Assembly (NCBI RefSeq): GCF_037975245.1 | Contig: NC_092580.1 | Location: forward strand, 3,758,501-3,822,500 | From: Apostichopus japonicus | Lineage: Eukaryota; Echinodermata; Holothuroidea; Aspidochirotida; Stichopodidae | Direction: 5' to 3' | DNA: 64,000 nt | Shown: positions 10,201 to 23,008 of the stretch, piece by piece | How positions within the stretch are numbered: the first letter of the stretch is position 1 | How the letters are laid out: every line of letters starts with the position of its first letter | Made by a program: the position numbers and the translations under genes | Notes under the pieces: model-generated | What the model was told of the DNA's origin: nothing | Seen by the model: the letters and a program-made list of their open reading frames with translations, nothing else | Database searches by the model: none

Positions 10201-13200
10201 ATTGTTCAAATCCATGTACTTTAATCTTAACAATACCCTGAAACAGAATTCTTACGACATGGTCATTCTTTGCGAATGACATTTGTGTAACTGGAATTCT
10301 TTTGTTCCACTCCTCAGGGATAATACAAACAACTGCACATGTGTGCACACACACATTAAACACACAAAATACACACAAAAAAGTCAACTATAAAGTATCC
10401 ATCGATACCATATTAAACAAATACAACAGTATCGATGTGTAACTTTACAGAAAGTCAGAAGTTCATGTAAACACTCCATTTTATGAATTATTTTAGTGAT
10501 TATTTCGCCTGCCATTGCTCTCTGATGGATGAGGTGATTAACAGACCTCAAGGAATTAAGAGCGTACACCATTTGAAGATGATGTCCGTTGTGTTTGCAT
10601 AAACCTTTAAAGCCACTCGACATGTCTTGGCTTCCGACAAATTGCTCTGTAATACCCAGGGAGTTAAATATGTATATTTTGGTAATCCACATAACGAATG
10701 TCGAAACCTTCGTTGGGTGACACTTTCCTTACGGATAGGAATTAACAGGAAGAGGCAACTGTGATGTAACACAAAATGTCAGAACGTGTATGCGTATCTT
10801 GGGGAAATCAGAACAGCGGCGAAGGGTATTCTCAGCAGTCAGACTTTATGAGTTCATCATGACGCTAACAAAGGGCAGAAAAGGGCAGAAGGTACAGGAG
10901 AAAGCATTTGTGGGAGGAGTACTGAAGAAAACAAGTTACATAAACACATTTATCTCTCGATAACTTTATTATTAACAGCCCATACTAACTCTTTTTTTTT
11001 TTTTTATTGTTTCTAAGTTCCCAGTTATATTGCTATACTGACTAATGCTTAAACAAACCTCCTTTTTTCTTTTAATTGGATGGATTTTGCTAATAAATTA
11101 ATACCAAATATCCATAATTTTGTTTAAATGATGTAAAACATTTCCATTTTGATATTTCTTGTTTAGTCTAGTACTAAACCATAAATCTCAATTATTAATG
11201 GATATCAAACTTATATTCCGTCTTTTTCTCCTCTGTGTTTAACGGTCAGGATTCTTTTGAGGAAGTCATTCGCAAGCAAATGTTACACATGTACTGCGAC
11301 ATGGAATGTTTCCGCTGAAAATTCAAGACATGTCTGTTTATTCAAAAGCAGCTGGTTCTGTGTATCCTTCGGGCATTTCCCTCCGAGATCATTTCATTTT
11401 CCACTAAATTAACCGGTGAATTGTTCCGTACGAATGCTATGAAATATTTCCTCTCATGCAGAAAGAGTTGGGGTGCAGTCGGCTGTTAACAAGCCTGATA
11501 ATGTCTTGACAATATATAGACAAGCTCGGACTAGAAATTTACATGAGCCAGCCTGTAGGTACATATGTTAAGAGAGTATTGAAAGCCTTCAATACAGAGC
11601 GTTATGACTGATTTTGAAGCGAGAAAAATCCTTTTGAAAAGAGTCCACATATTTGTGAGAAAATTAAATTGACACACTGACAGTATTTTTGTGCTCGTCT
11701 ATTGAGACATCAAGTTGAAGTGTGACGAAACAAAAACTGCTTTAAAAAAAAAACTTTCCCTTCAACACAGGTTAAGAAAGCAACTCCCAACAGTGCAGGC
11801 TACATTTCCATATCCCTTTTAGCATTCAGGAAATAACTGATCTGGTCTAGCATAGCAAACTTTTAGTCAAAATTGGTCAAATTGCTATACAAGTTCAAAG
11901 ATGTATAGCACTTTTTTACACATGAACCACAGTTTTTTTTTTTTTGGTAAAAAAAAATCATAGCCTTCCAAATTTCTACATAAATTTGAATACTTAATTA
12001 TTCTCAGAGCATTTGACCAAAGCTCATTAATCCCAGCGGTTAGATTACCTAGTCTAGCACACATAACATTGGATTTAAGTTACTTATGAATGGATCAAAG
12101 AGAAATCATAAGGCATTTTGGCCTTCACAACAGCTCTTCAAGATTTGAGTTGGATGACATTAATGGCTACATGTTATTTACATGAAGCTTAATGGGTGTT
12201 ATGCGTTTTATATGAAGAGCTGGATGCTATGTTATTTATATGGGAGACATGTAGTAAGCTATGGATGCTACGTTACTCAAATATTAAGCTATAAGTAAAA
12301 TAGGAGGATACACTGCTTTATATGAATCTATGAATGCTACTAACTATTGTTTATATGAAGCTTTGGATGCTATATTGTTTATATGCAGCTTATGGTCCTG
12401 ATATGTTGTTTATATGAAGCTATGGGTCCTATGTTGTTTATGTGAAGCCATGGGTCCTATGTTGTTTATATGAGTCCATGGGTCCTATGATGTTGATATG
12501 AAGTCATGGGTCCTATGATGTTGATATGAAGTCATGGGTCTTATGATGTTGATATGAAGCCATGGGTCCTATGTTGTTTATATGAAGCTATGGGTCCTAT
12601 GTTGTTTATATGAAGCCATGGGTCCTATGTTGTTTATATGAAGCCATGGGTCCTATGTTGTTTATATGAAGTCATGGGTCCTATGATGTTGATATGAAGT
12701 CATGGGTCCTATGATGTTGGTATGAAGTCATGGGTCCTATGATGTTGATATGAAGCTACGGGTCCTATGTTGTTTGGTTATGAAGCTATGGATGCTATTT
12801 TGTTCATATCCAGCTATGGGTCCTACAGTATGTTTCTTACATGAAGCTATGGGTCCTATGTTGTTTATATGAACACATGTGTCCTATGATGTTTATATGA
12901 AGCTATGGGTCTTATGATGTTGATATGAAGCTACGAATGAACAAATGGATGATGTTTTATTTGAAGCTAACAGTGCGTTGTAGTGATATATAAAACAACA
13001 ACAGAACAGTAACCCTCATAATTGGACTGAGGAGCTGAGTTATCATCAAAAATGAGCTAAATTTCCTGGTATTTCAGAGATTTTATAGCTCAGGTAACTT
13101 GAGCAGTGCTATGGAAACATTTAGCTGCACTTGTTTTTGGAAGTTTCTTTTTTGTACTGTTTGATTCTTACATATCATACAAATCATCCAAACTATGGCA

Positions 13201-16200
13201 CTCTCTTGAACGGGTTCAGTACGACGATACATTAAATACTTCCACCAAATCAAAGTAGGATTATTCACAGTAGATATAATAAGTAGTCAGATAGAGAGAG
13301 AGCACTGTTGTCTTTACGCCAATGTTTTCCTTTCGTCCAATTAAGGAATGAGGAGGCAGTGAATCATTAAACGTTCAACAAAGAACAGTGATGCCCGCAG
13401 TCATACATTGATGTGTAAGCAGCAAAGGTCTCTGAAATAGGTGACTTTTGTTCACATTGATAATTGATCTCAAATAGAATTACATTTATCCATCTGTATC
13501 TATGTATGTGTATGTGTATGTCCATGTCTGTCTGTCTGTCTGTGATATGGAATTTTTATTCTTTCGTTGTCATTATTTCTCATGTTTTCGTTCTTTGATT
13601 GATTTCATAGAATTTGAAAAGACCATCCAGTTAAAACCTGTGATATATCAGTCCTCGGTAGTTAGTACACTATCTGTTAATGTAGCTTCAAAACTACATT
13701 TTACTGAATTTCACATTCATCATCGAAAAAAAATTGTTTTAGCTTTCGGTGAAGTTAAAGGTAATTACCTTCTTGTTCTATACCATGTCGGTGTAGCGCC
13801 CTCAGTATTGCACACTCTCTGACCTTGTAATGAGGCATCACTTTAAGAGCAGCCCTGCAGTCATGTGTCTCCTTGAAGATTCGTTTGGCCTTGTTAACAA
13901 GGTCGTCTTTGTCAGAATCAGGAGAAAGAATCAAATCAACCGCCCGTTTCTGAGATATGAAGTAGAAAGTAGAAAGCTTATTGGGTGTTTCTCCAATTCT
14001 TGTGTGTATGACCAGTGGTCTACTGAGGACACTTTTCAGACTTTAGGGGACAAATTAAGAAGATACCAATATAATCGATGGAGATGGGGGGGGGGGGTTG
14101 GGGAAGAGGCTGATTTTCACCATGCCAATTTCTCATCTACATCTATTATCTAATATTTTACGACCAATCTATTTGAATTTTCACATATTGAATGATTGCG
14201 ATGAAGATTTGTAGAAGGCACCCTGGGGAACCTAACTGTTTTGAAATAGTACTCAGGAGGTATATTTCTCTTGCGTATAGGGTAAGGGGATGCGGGAGGC
14301 AAGTTTCCCCAACTTTCCCTAGACTATCAGTATGTCACTTTTTACTATAAAGAATTTGTCCAGAGATCTTTCATCCCATTGGATAGCATGGGATAGCATC
14401 GGATGGGAAGTAGGCTGAGGAGGTATTTTCCTTGCATTTGAGAAAAAAAAATTATGCTCAGTTTCAAAATAACTATATATTTTGCAATTATTGACCGTAG
14501 GCGTAATTCACGTTCATGATTTTTCCTCTTTTCTCTACAGATAACAGCAAATATGTTATTTCTCTGGAATTTTTTGACTACCCTCTTTACATTTTGAAGG
14601 GTCGAGACGCCCAGTTTGAATAAAATGGGTTCATATGAAAACCAAGAACTTTGTTAGTAGTTATTGAGACCATTTTGTAGAAGACATTACTAACATTAAA
14701 TGTCAACAATAACAGACTTAAAACTTGCCAGAGACCCAAATAATGGTCTCTCATACTCAAACTTCAACACTCACTTCATAGCCACACTCATATATAGCTT
14801 TGTTGCTCACTGAGACACTTAAATCGTCTAATTGGATGCTCAAAAATGTCTGTGAATAAATTTGAAAGGCCAGACCCTCCAAAATGGTACTTTTGATGAT
14901 TTTCATGAATTCTAGAATGGCTAATATGTGGGGCCGATACTCATGACCTTTAATGTGTTGACTGAGATGGTGAGGCACACATCATCATCAAACTTTAAAA
15001 GGTGGTATTTAGAGGCATTAAGCATATTTTTAGGTGAATATTTTGAAAATATAGAATGAGAATATGCACAGCTCACCTACACTCGAAAGATTTCTGAGCT
15101 ATGTTAAAATCAATAGACATCTTAAATAGAAAAGTGTTTATACCGTTTGCAACGTTATTCCACGAACCTTAACTCTATACACGAATCAAATCGTTTGGCA
15201 AAGTAGATTCTCTCATTTCATCAAATTTTATGTTCTTGAAAAACTTAAACTTGATACATGATTTTCCAAAATCTACGGGATCCCAGAGGGAAGCTCTAAT
15301 CGTGATATGAGCCACGGTTAAATGTAAAACTGGAAGTTCATATTCCACATTATTTCTGATTCAAACCCTTGTTACCTTACGCTGCACTCGAGGGTACTCT
15401 CAGGGTCTGTTTCACCCTGAGGATGTCTGATCCATTTACCAGATTTAATGAATAGACCAGGAAGAGGCCCCAAATGTCTCTCAAAGGTACAACATTTTGT
15501 ACATTTTTAAATTGTCTAAAGTTTGTTATAAAAACCATGTAAAACTTTATTGACCACTATTGAAGAAAGTGATAATTAGATGTTACATAGTGAAAACATT
15601 TCTAGATATAGCTACTGTAATTAAATATGGGTGGAGAAATGTAAGCACTTTGTGAGAATATTTTTCACTGAGAAATATGACACTCACAACATGAACTAAT
15701 GAAACCCAATATAATATTCAGGGTAATTTTAAAAATTGTGAGTTTGAACCTTTAAGAACAGCAGCTCCAGAGCAAACAGGAAGTGGGAGATGACCTTGGA
15801 TCACAGGGGTGACCTAAGGGTCCAAATTCATTTTGGTTTGTAACACACCATTACTAATGACTTCCATCAGTGCAGGTTACATTTCTAGAACAGTTTTAGT
15901 CTTTGCAAAATTATTTAATAACTTCATAGTACTTCACAGTGATTCACCAATCAGAGTGGCTGGAACTTAGTCTAGCATTTAGACTATTATTAAAATCAGA
16001 TCCTTAGAAGCAACAGATAAAAAACAATAACAGGAACTCAAATAGTAAATACAACAATAACAGGTTCATAATATAGTACTAATTAAGTATTATCAATGAC
16101 ATTAAAAAATATTGTTTGGTCAAATTTACTGATTAACAAAATGATTAAACAAAACTGCAGAGGGCTAAGTTCAATACAGCTTATATGTTAAAGACAGAAT

Positions 16201-19200
16201 ATTTTATAGGTAAATACCTTGAAAACTAAATAAGATGTACTGTACAGACTGAGGAACAGCACTCAAATGTCATGGAGCAGAGTACAAGTAGAATTTTATT
16301 GGGGGAGAATCTGCAAACCGTTCTGCCCCCCCCCCAAAGAAATAAATAAAAAACAAGGAAAACACCCCATAATCACATATAAGGTTGAACCCTCATGCAG
16401 TCAGATCATGTGGGAAATTACTGTTATGCAAATGAGCAGTGATATTATTGCTATGATGGAAAACTTACATAATCCTTCTGTAGCATGGCAAGTCCCACAT
16501 CTGCTGTTAAACTTCCAGATGGTGTCTGACATAGCTCCCCAAATCTCTGTTTACCAAAATAATTGATGAAACCGTCTCTCTGAGGAGAAACGTAATTCCA
16601 GATGTAATCATACAAGGGGAACGGCAACCGTTGAGAGAAGACTTCATGACAATATGAATCAAAAGTAAGATATACAGAATATGTAATTCATCCCAATGGC
16701 GAAGACCTAGACTTTGACGTCAACTCTGTAAATATTTTCCTTCGCTGTCAGTTTTTTACTTGCGATGATTAATATCCGCAGTATATCATATCAGATCTTG
16801 CCATTTTTACGTCGCAACCTTCAAAACTTGACTCCATTCTACTGCAGGAAAGCCCAGCATTAAACTCAACTAATAAATACATTCATGATATATACTAAAC
16901 AACAGAAAAATACTCTACCTGGAGAATATTGCCTATAAAACTAAGTAGCAAAGAAGACATTTATCAAAAATAATATGATGTCCGTCAATTACATAACCCC
17001 AAATATTTTGGGGACTGCCACATTCTTATCAAATTCAATCAAATTAGTACAAAGGTTAGTATTGCAAGGTAATGGAGGAAAGTTTTCTGTGAGTTTTAAG
17101 TACATGTGTGATTGGGTTGACTTTGGCATTGTAGTTTACACAACTTTATGCCAGACTTCAACTTAACTGTAAGTCTCTTTCATTTGTCTTTAGACATATT
17201 TTTTTTGTCAGTTTTCCTATGAAGAAAGATCCTGATAGGATTGGAACTTCAGGCTCTCTAACTCTCATAATTCCAGCTGCTTCCGTAGGCTTAAGTTATA
17301 ATCCGCAAAGGTTTTTACCGAAACCTACTAAGTAATATTCAAATTCTGACTGGCAATTATCAAACCAAGACATCTGTCTTGATTTCTGTAACCAAGTGAA
17401 CGTTAATTAGCAAGTATAATTTGTAATTTCATAATTTTGCTAATTACACTGGCTAGACTATTTACCGTGTTGTATTAATTACCTGCAAAAAATCATTCTG
17501 ACATCTTCATTTGGGCTCTCAATTTCTTTGTCAAGATAAACTGTACTGTTGCGTGATTTAAATATCAAATCGAGTCGAAAGGTTATCCAAGGGAAGAGGC
17601 TACCTCTTCTTTATTGACAAATATCATTCATCAATTGAATGGAAATCAGAACTACATCTACAATTAGAAATCTTCACCCTATTTAATGTTCATGAATAAT
17701 GACAAACACAATATGCTTATTCAGAGGTAGAACAACACACAACTCTGTAAGGTTTTCACCTGAAAGACTGATAAGAGGCATGGCCAGATTGGCCAGTATA
17801 CTAATATAAGAAGAGGATGGACCAGAAGCTAATAAACATATCGCCTTGCACACACATCGCATGTGCTGTATATGAATTCCATTATTAGCACCTTACTTTC
17901 ACAATGGCCTCATATTTTCCAAAGACGACATTTCCTCCCCCTCCTTTCACATTTTTTTCTTATTCTTTCTTTTCCCAAGTTGTTTTATCTTCAAATGTCA
18001 ATGACTCTAAGTCCCACATAATAATGATGATGATGATGATCATAGTGTTTCTTCTTGTCTTTCCAAAATTGAAAATTTTTCAATTTGCTGGTTGTTGAGG
18101 GGAAAAAAGAGGCCGGATATTTTCAATAAAAGGTTTACAAAAATAATCTGCGATAAGATTCCCAACTGATTTGTGACCCTATTTACAAGTCTCTTCAGGG
18201 ATAGGATAAACTATAGATGATGTGCTTATAATCTAACTTGAATTATCATGCCCAAAAAACAAAAAATTAAGGATAGTCAAGCACTTTTTCTTTTTTCTTT
18301 GTCAAAGATAATAAAAGAGGGAGATATTTTCAAAAGAGATTTGCTCTGACTTTCTTCTTCTTTAAAGGAGACTACGAACATTTCTATTACTTCAATCGCT
18401 GCAACATTTGTTTTAGTAACTTTCTGTGTAATCAAGTTGTCTCGGGTGCATCATCCCTAAGAGGGGGGGATGCAAAATAGAAAGTTCTTGTAAGAGCCAG
18501 GAGCAAAGATGTATCATCCATGATACTTTAATATGTAAAAGTCCAACCCGGGGGACAAAAACATGTGAAACATTGTGAATATTTTATTCCCCTTTTGGGA
18601 AACATTACAAGTCATCGAACTCAAAGTATTATTGAGTTGCCCATCTTTGTATTATTTTTTATCAAGTGTGATGAAGACCTTAATATCTCAATTAACAAAT
18701 TGTCTCAATTCTCAAGAAGAAGAAGATGAAGAAAGAGATTTTAAATGATAATGACACCTCCTTCCTCAAACTGCTCCCCACAATAGATGTAAGTGCTATT
18801 TACCAATAGAATCTAAAGTATAATTGCTTTAATATTCTGCTAAGCTTTGCTTAACAAACCTTGAGGCATAAGAGACATGAGTGCTTTGGCTCATTTGAAC
18901 TGCTATCCCAGTAAAGATTGTGCATATGATTTGTAGATTTAAAGCAGTCTGTCAAACACAATGGAAAACAAACAACATGAAAAGCACACAGGGACAAGAA
19001 ACTATTACAAAAGTAACTAAAATTTAGAACTTTAGGAGAAAGTAAATGAATATAGAAAATACAGAAATTAAAAATGAAAAGACTAAAATGATAAGTAGGA
19101 GTACAGCAGATAAATACTCAAACAAAAGGAAATACTCAGACAAAAGGAAAATATGAAATAAAAGCATTTGAATTTAAAAAAAATTTTAAAAATTAAAAGA

Positions 19201-22200
19201 CATAAGATCACTTTGACTGATATAGCTAATCACAATCCACTTCCTCTCTAGATGATTTTATAGTTCAATGCCTTACTCCAACCCCTGCGGAAAAATATGC
19301 TTTTGAATGTCTTAATTTTAAGTGTTACGTCTTTGTGCAGTTACATCTTTTAAGGGTTTTTACCTTCAATCTCTCAATCCTCCTCACTAAGTCCTCCTTC
19401 AGATTGGATTCTCTACACGAAAGACAACAATTGGTAGTAGTTTCAACGTCCTTCAAGACCACATTTCGGACGATCAGTCTAAATCGATTCCCCCAAAGTT
19501 CACCGGTCGTGATTGGGCCAGTTCTGCTGTGAAGGTTTCCGACTTTCACACTTCTCTGTGCTGCGGCGAGGTCATTCAACAAATTTGATACTCTGTGTAA
19601 AGATTGGAAGGTTTCATATAAGGAAATTGTAATAATTCACCTATAATAGTTAATGTGAGTAGTAAAATACTGTAACCAATATTTTTGTAACATTCATAAA
19701 GACTGTTTCCATCCAAATCCAAGTGCCCAGTTCTTTTTTTAAGCAATTGCTATTTGGCAGGTGGAGGTCCTAACCATGCCACCTTTTCATGTTCTTATTC
19801 TCATTCCATATAGTCATTGTATATATTTTACATAGTCATTGTATATACTTAACATAGTCATTGTATATATTTAACATAGTCATAGTATATATTTAACATA
19901 GTCATTGTATATATTTAACATAGTCATTGTATAACATAGTCTATATTTAACTACACTGCACTATTATGACAAGGATTTTCTTTAACCCTTCATGGTCCCT
20001 TAGAATTTCTAAAATTTATTAGATACTGAACAATTTAATTTTATGCATAACAGAAACAGAACAAGCATGGTTTCAACATGTGTTGTTAGAGTTTGCCCCT
20101 TCGGTACAGTTAGCTAATCAAAAACCTGTACAATAATGATTGCCAAATGAGTTGTGTTTCTGATAAGTTTTAGTTCAAAATAAGTGGCTTTTACTACCTG
20201 TGCAATGGTTGGTTCACAGCCATAAACTGCATAGTTATTGCTCTCTTGTCTTTGATTCCTGCATAGCTGATGTCAGATGGTTGGACCCTTATTGCCCTTG
20301 CAATTATCTGAATGGCGTCGAGGGTCTCGAGATTGTTCTTCCATAGTGTGAAACCTGAGTTGAAAGAGAAAAAACAACTTCCTGAGATCTGCAAAACTTT
20401 CCCCTCATGAGTAGAATTTCTAATGTGAAATTTGTATGTATTATTTATTAATCTTGACCACAATTCAGATGGATAGTTGGAACTGTTTATCATTTTTAAA
20501 TTCTGTTTAGTAAGGTTATCCATTCAAGGGAAACCATGTTAAAGTTAAGTTGTCTCATTGTTAACAGTTCATTTTCTTAAACCCTGCTTAGACATAACTT
20601 TAATCCAATGTCCAAAGAATCTGCAATATTTCTAAGAAGGAACTTTTGCATGTTGTCATTTAAATGCTGCTTGTATTAAGGTACCTATTTGATTGGATAC
20701 ATGGGTAAACTGAGTAATAGGAAAGTCCTCCTAATGTTCTTCAAGGTTACCTCTCACATTTCATTTTTCCACTGAAAGCAGGATCCCAGTCTTTTCCAAA
20801 TCCCCCTCATCTCAATCATAAGATGTAGCTTGCGTTCTTTAAGGTTTTCAGCATCAGAAAATATAATCACACAATTGATTTAACTTTCACTTTAAAGTCA
20901 CATCTAGAACCTTTCCAGACTGAAGCAACTGGCCTGTGCAATATTCAGTGTTACAACTAATACCTTTAAATATCTCAGTTGTAAAAATTAATCAATTTAT
21001 TTACTCTTACACAATTGGAGAATATTATATGTTGTGACTCAGTGCTGACTTTGAGTCAGAGCTCCATAGTTCCCACAGTAATCACAGCACAGTACTTGCT
21101 ATGAACAAAAGAGATCTTAAACAGAATTAATTTTTTACTATAATTCTGAAATTTGATAACACCACCATAACAAGATAAAATGTTGTAAATATCATGAGTA
21201 TTGGCCCACGAATATGCTAGAAGCTTTAATAGAAAGTCAAATAATGGTCGCCTGTGCACCAACTTTGCAGTTCTTATGTTAGGGACAGTTAAAAGCAGAC
21301 GGGACGAGGAACGCAACGGTCTAGAGGGAGTATAAAGAGAAATTAAATCACAAAGGTACTGCGGTGCAATATTGTAAATACATTTAAAAGTGAGTAATAA
21401 AATCTTATAAGATATTCTTTCTCTAACTGGAAGCCAATGCAAGTTATGTAGAACGGGTTTTATATGATCATATTTGGAAGTACCCGTTACAAGTCTGGCA
21501 GCAGCATTTTCATGTAATTTTACGAATACTCAATGTCTGGAAATAATCCGGATATTTACAACCATCAGGAAAATTAATAATAACAAATATAATAGCTAAT
21601 ACTGATGACCAGTAAACCATGTGTTGACTTTAAAGTAATTTTCCTTACTGAATGATTGATTTCATATAAATTTACAAATACAAAATGTCTGGAAATAATC
21701 CAGATATTTAGAACCACCAGAAAAATACTAATAGCAAATTTTATAGCTAATACTGATGACCTGTAAATCATGTGCTGGCTTTACCAGAGTAAAATATCTT
21801 GTCCTTGGTGTGATCAGACTTCCTCTTTTGACCTCTTGACTTTTCTTTGATCCTAAGTTGGATCCAAGATTTTGAAATCCCATCTGTGTCTCTCGTAAAT
21901 GTCTTACTCTCAATGAGTGATCCGTAGTGTCTATGAATAAGTCTGTGTACATCAGTCCTGACAGACTTGCAGGCCATATGATCCAGATCCAGCTTCTCGT
22001 TCACTTCTCGTCTCGAAACAAACCTGAGCAAATTGTCTGAGTCCTCTTCAGAGAGAAGTGACCTGAAAGTCAAATACATATCGTCGACAGAAATTTTCAT
22101 CTCGTGGTCATTGTCTACGACTGCGTGGAGGTGCGGAAACTGACGTTTCACTGCAGAATATAATTGTGTCCTTTGTTTTTTCTCATGAAATATGCCTAGG

Positions 22201-22607
22201 GACAATGGTGATATCCTGTCAGTTTCATCGAGTTTAGGTGGAGCACTTTTGTTTATCCTAGCCCTCTGTGTTTCTGCATAATCTTGAATGTTTTTATAGA
22301 TGTCATCTTCAAGAACACTGGTTAATAGCACAGATGAATTCTTATGATCTTTTGTAATGGGTACCAACTTCCTGGTATCTTGGTGGGAATCTAATGATGT
22401 GTACTGGTCTTCTTTAACGATGTTCCTGTCTTGTTGCAGTGGAATAATGTGTAATGTTTCACTGGTAGAAACATGTTTGTCTGGTGAACTGAGCACTGCA
22501 TCCTTCCCTGACAAATTAATTTCAGTGACCTGAAAGTCAGATGGTCTGGTCTTTATGCATCCTTTAAGTCTGGGTGATTCAGATCTGAAGCATATCATTC
22601 CAAACAT
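6657..22607 (-). CDS. PUS7L: PUS7L, TruD-family pseudouridylate synthase (7 coding exons)
   Basis: Coding exons on the minus strand are 22607-21785, 20354-20198, 19592-19364, 16579-16469, 13949-13769, 7652-7480 and 7223-6657. They sum to 2,241 nt (746 residues plus TAA), all GT-AG and in phase. The product converts uridine to pseudouridine in RNA. Order: divergent N-terminal region (1-274) with the family's RPSDFQVTEI strand near residues 21-30; SDISYAGIKDKRAITMQ with the nucleophilic aspartate at about D310; GFINYFGKQRFG at 406-417; a TruD insertion-domain region; and the closing LPSSTYATTLLRE near 728-742. The long N-terminal region and the local sequence match vertebrate PUS7L (about 700 residues) better than PUS7. 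The start is the first ATG at the conserved N-terminus. One oddity is a charged insert at about 641-718. No frameshift or missing active-site residue was found, so the gene looks functional. Confidence 0.95.
7480..7652 (-). CDS. PUS7L: PUS7L coding exon 6
   Basis: Encodes CCKALLGIPHRMRQLYIHSF, then WNHMVTQRI and GFDVIPGDLI, the R-x-x-Y-x-H-x-[FY] and P-x-x-GDL blocks of the family. Acceptor CTCTTCAG at 7654-7653 and donor GAG/GTTAGT. The intronic array at 7809-8400 is a multiplied copy of this exon's 5' edge. Confidence 0.94.
7809..8400 (-). repeat. 70-bp minisatellite copied from the PUS7L exon 6 acceptor edge
   Basis: Copies begin with CACTGCCT at 7809, 7879, 7949, 8021, 8091, 8161, 8231 and 8301, with a partial copy at 8370. 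The period is 70 bp with small indels. A more diverged copy occupies about 7690-7808. Read on the minus strand, each full copy contains CAGGATGTTGTAAA, then GGAATACCTCA and ATGAGGCAGT. Those are the acceptor AG and first codons of exon 6 (7652 downward). The array therefore lies in intron 5 immediately upstream, in transcription, of the exon it resembles. Confidence 0.92.
8401..12160. other. PUS7L intron 5, unique part
   Basis: Intronic on the minus strand. Several open frames of 60-104 codons exist (for example near 10073-10692 on the minus strand), but they have no recognisable similarity, conserved motif or supporting splice sites. Confidence 0.5.
12170..12965. repeat. 28-bp minisatellite in PUS7L intron 5
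   Basis: About 25-28 copies of a unit approximating TATGAAGCCATGGGTCC followed by TATGTTGTTTA. TGGGTCC landmarks at 12423, 12451, 12479 and 12507 give an exact 28-bp spacing. Central copies (12400-12780) are well matched; the flanking copies are diverged, as expected of an array refreshed from the middle. Two subtypes (GTTGTTTAT and GATGTTGAT) alternate in blocks. Confidence 0.9.
13500..13545. repeat. Microsatellite (TATG)n then (TGTC)n
   Basis: TATGTATGTGTATGTGTATG runs into TGTCTGTCTGTCTG, within PUS7L intron 5. Confidence 0.85.
13769..13949 (-). CDS. PUS7L: PUS7L coding exon 5
   Basis: Encodes KRAVDLILSPDSDKDD, then NKAKRIFKETHDCRAALK, and ends in ILRALHRHGIEQE. This matches the PUS7L segment between the QRFG motif and the GCxxAL helix. 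181 nt, phase 0 in, phase 1 out. Confidence 0.94.
13950..16468. other. PUS7L intron 4
   Basis: No coding signal recognised. Contains a G homopolymer at about 14086-14098 and a short GGATAGCATGGGATAGCATC duplication near 14381. Confidence 0.5.
16469..16579 (-). CDS. PUS7L: PUS7L coding exon 4, GFINYFGKQRFG motif
   Basis: A 37-codon exon starting RDGFINYFGKQRFG, the second TruD signature (G-F-x-N-Y-[YF]-G-x-Q-R-F-G). It ends ADVGLAMLQKDY. Acceptor TCTCCTCAG and donor TTAT/GTAAGT, phase 0 on both sides. No long open frame covers it; it was found by motif and splice sites. Confidence 0.95.
16580..19363. other. PUS7L intron 3
   Basis: No exon or repeat family recognised. An ATG trinucleotide microsatellite lies at about 18022-18038. 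Confidence 0.5.
19364..19592 (-). CDS. PUS7L: PUS7L coding exon 3
   Basis: Encodes VSNLLNDLAAAQRSVKVGNL, then GELWGNRFRLIVRNV, the TruD G-N-x-F strand. Ends in LVRRIERLK, which joins the next exon in phase 0. Between these lies a cysteine-containing stretch (NCCLSCRESN) that I do not recall from vertebrate homologues. Confidence 0.93.
19810..19942. repeat. 22-bp minisatellite in PUS7L intron 2
   Basis: About six copies of a unit approximating CATAGTCATTGTATATATTT, the last one shortened. Confidence 0.9.
20198..20354 (-). CDS. PUS7L: PUS7L coding exon 2, catalytic aspartate
   Basis: Encodes GFTLWKNNLETLDAIQ then SDISYAGIKDKRAITMQ. The aspartate of the GxKDKxA motif (about residue 310) corresponds to the TruD nucleophile. 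Acceptor CAACTCAG, donor CACAG/GTAGTA, phase 1 in and phase 2 out. Confidence 0.95.
21056..21510 (-). pseudogene. LINE reverse-transcriptase C-terminal fragment in PUS7L intron 1
   Basis: On the minus strand the frame reads AARLVTGTSKYDHIKPVL, NLHWLPVRERISYKILLL, then CIYNIAPQYLCDLISLYTPS and RPLRSSSRLLL. This is the well-known thumb/C-terminal block of CR1/L2/RTEX-like LINE polymerases in invertebrates. Upstream catalytic motifs are absent and the downstream end diverges, so it is a truncated, inactive copy. Its orientation is the same as that of PUS7L. Confidence 0.88.
21516..21784 (-). repeat. About 147-bp tandem duplication next to the PUS7L exon 1 donor
   Basis: Two adjacent copies share AATGTCTGGAAATAATCC and a TAGCTAATACTGATGACC block, followed by GTAAA(C/T)CATGTG and a GACTTTA/GGCTTTA segment. 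The copy nearest exon 1 runs up to the donor site at 21784. The other copy carries a degraded version of that edge. About 80% identity by eye. Confidence 0.75.
21785..22607 (-). CDS. PUS7L: PUS7L coding exon 1
   Basis: Encodes residues 1-274 and the first base of codon 275. Starts MFGMICF and contains KGCIKTRPSDFQVTEI, the N-terminal strand of TruD/PUS7 proteins. Also contains RTQLYSAVKRQFPHL and HYGSLIESKTF, both recognisable in PUS7L. The donor is CTG/GTAAAG, phase 1. Confidence 0.93.
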
Positions 22608-22651
22608 ACTGAACTGTATTGGTTAGAAATATGGTCCACTTCTTATTTGAT
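22608..22651 (-). other. PUS7L: Likely PUS7L 5' untranslated segment with upstream acceptor
   Basis: On the minus strand a good acceptor (TCTCATCCACAG) ends at 22652, 44 nt before the ATG, with no other ATG between them except the start. This suggests that the first, non-coding exon lies further upstream. That exon was not identified. Confidence 0.4.
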
Positions 22652-23008
22652 CTGTGGATGAGAAAACAATGGATTTAATGACAAGATCAATAGGTGTGTA
22701 CAAGTAAGAGGGCCTGACATTTCAATCCTAGCAGGATCTTCTTCGGAGCAGCACATATTATCTTACACTGTAGGCTCTCAAGTGGATAAGCAGTTTGTTA
22801 ACAGTTTTGTTTTATTTTGTGAGATCAATAGGTAACAAATATGGATCTCTAATGTAATACAGCCTAAGTGCAAACCCTATTCTTGAAGAGCATAAATCAG
22901 GGATAAATAGAGAATATTAATTAATAGACAGTCATATTCTACTTTGGTTGTATTTCATAACAATCAACTACAAATTTATACAAACTACTGGTTTGGATTA
23001 TAACATAT

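Noticed and set aside
10073-10692. Minus-strand open frames of about 100 codons as an extra PUS7L exon or a nested gene
   Set aside because: PUS7L exons 5 and 6 join directly in phase with no missing conserved sequence, and the frames show no recognised motif.
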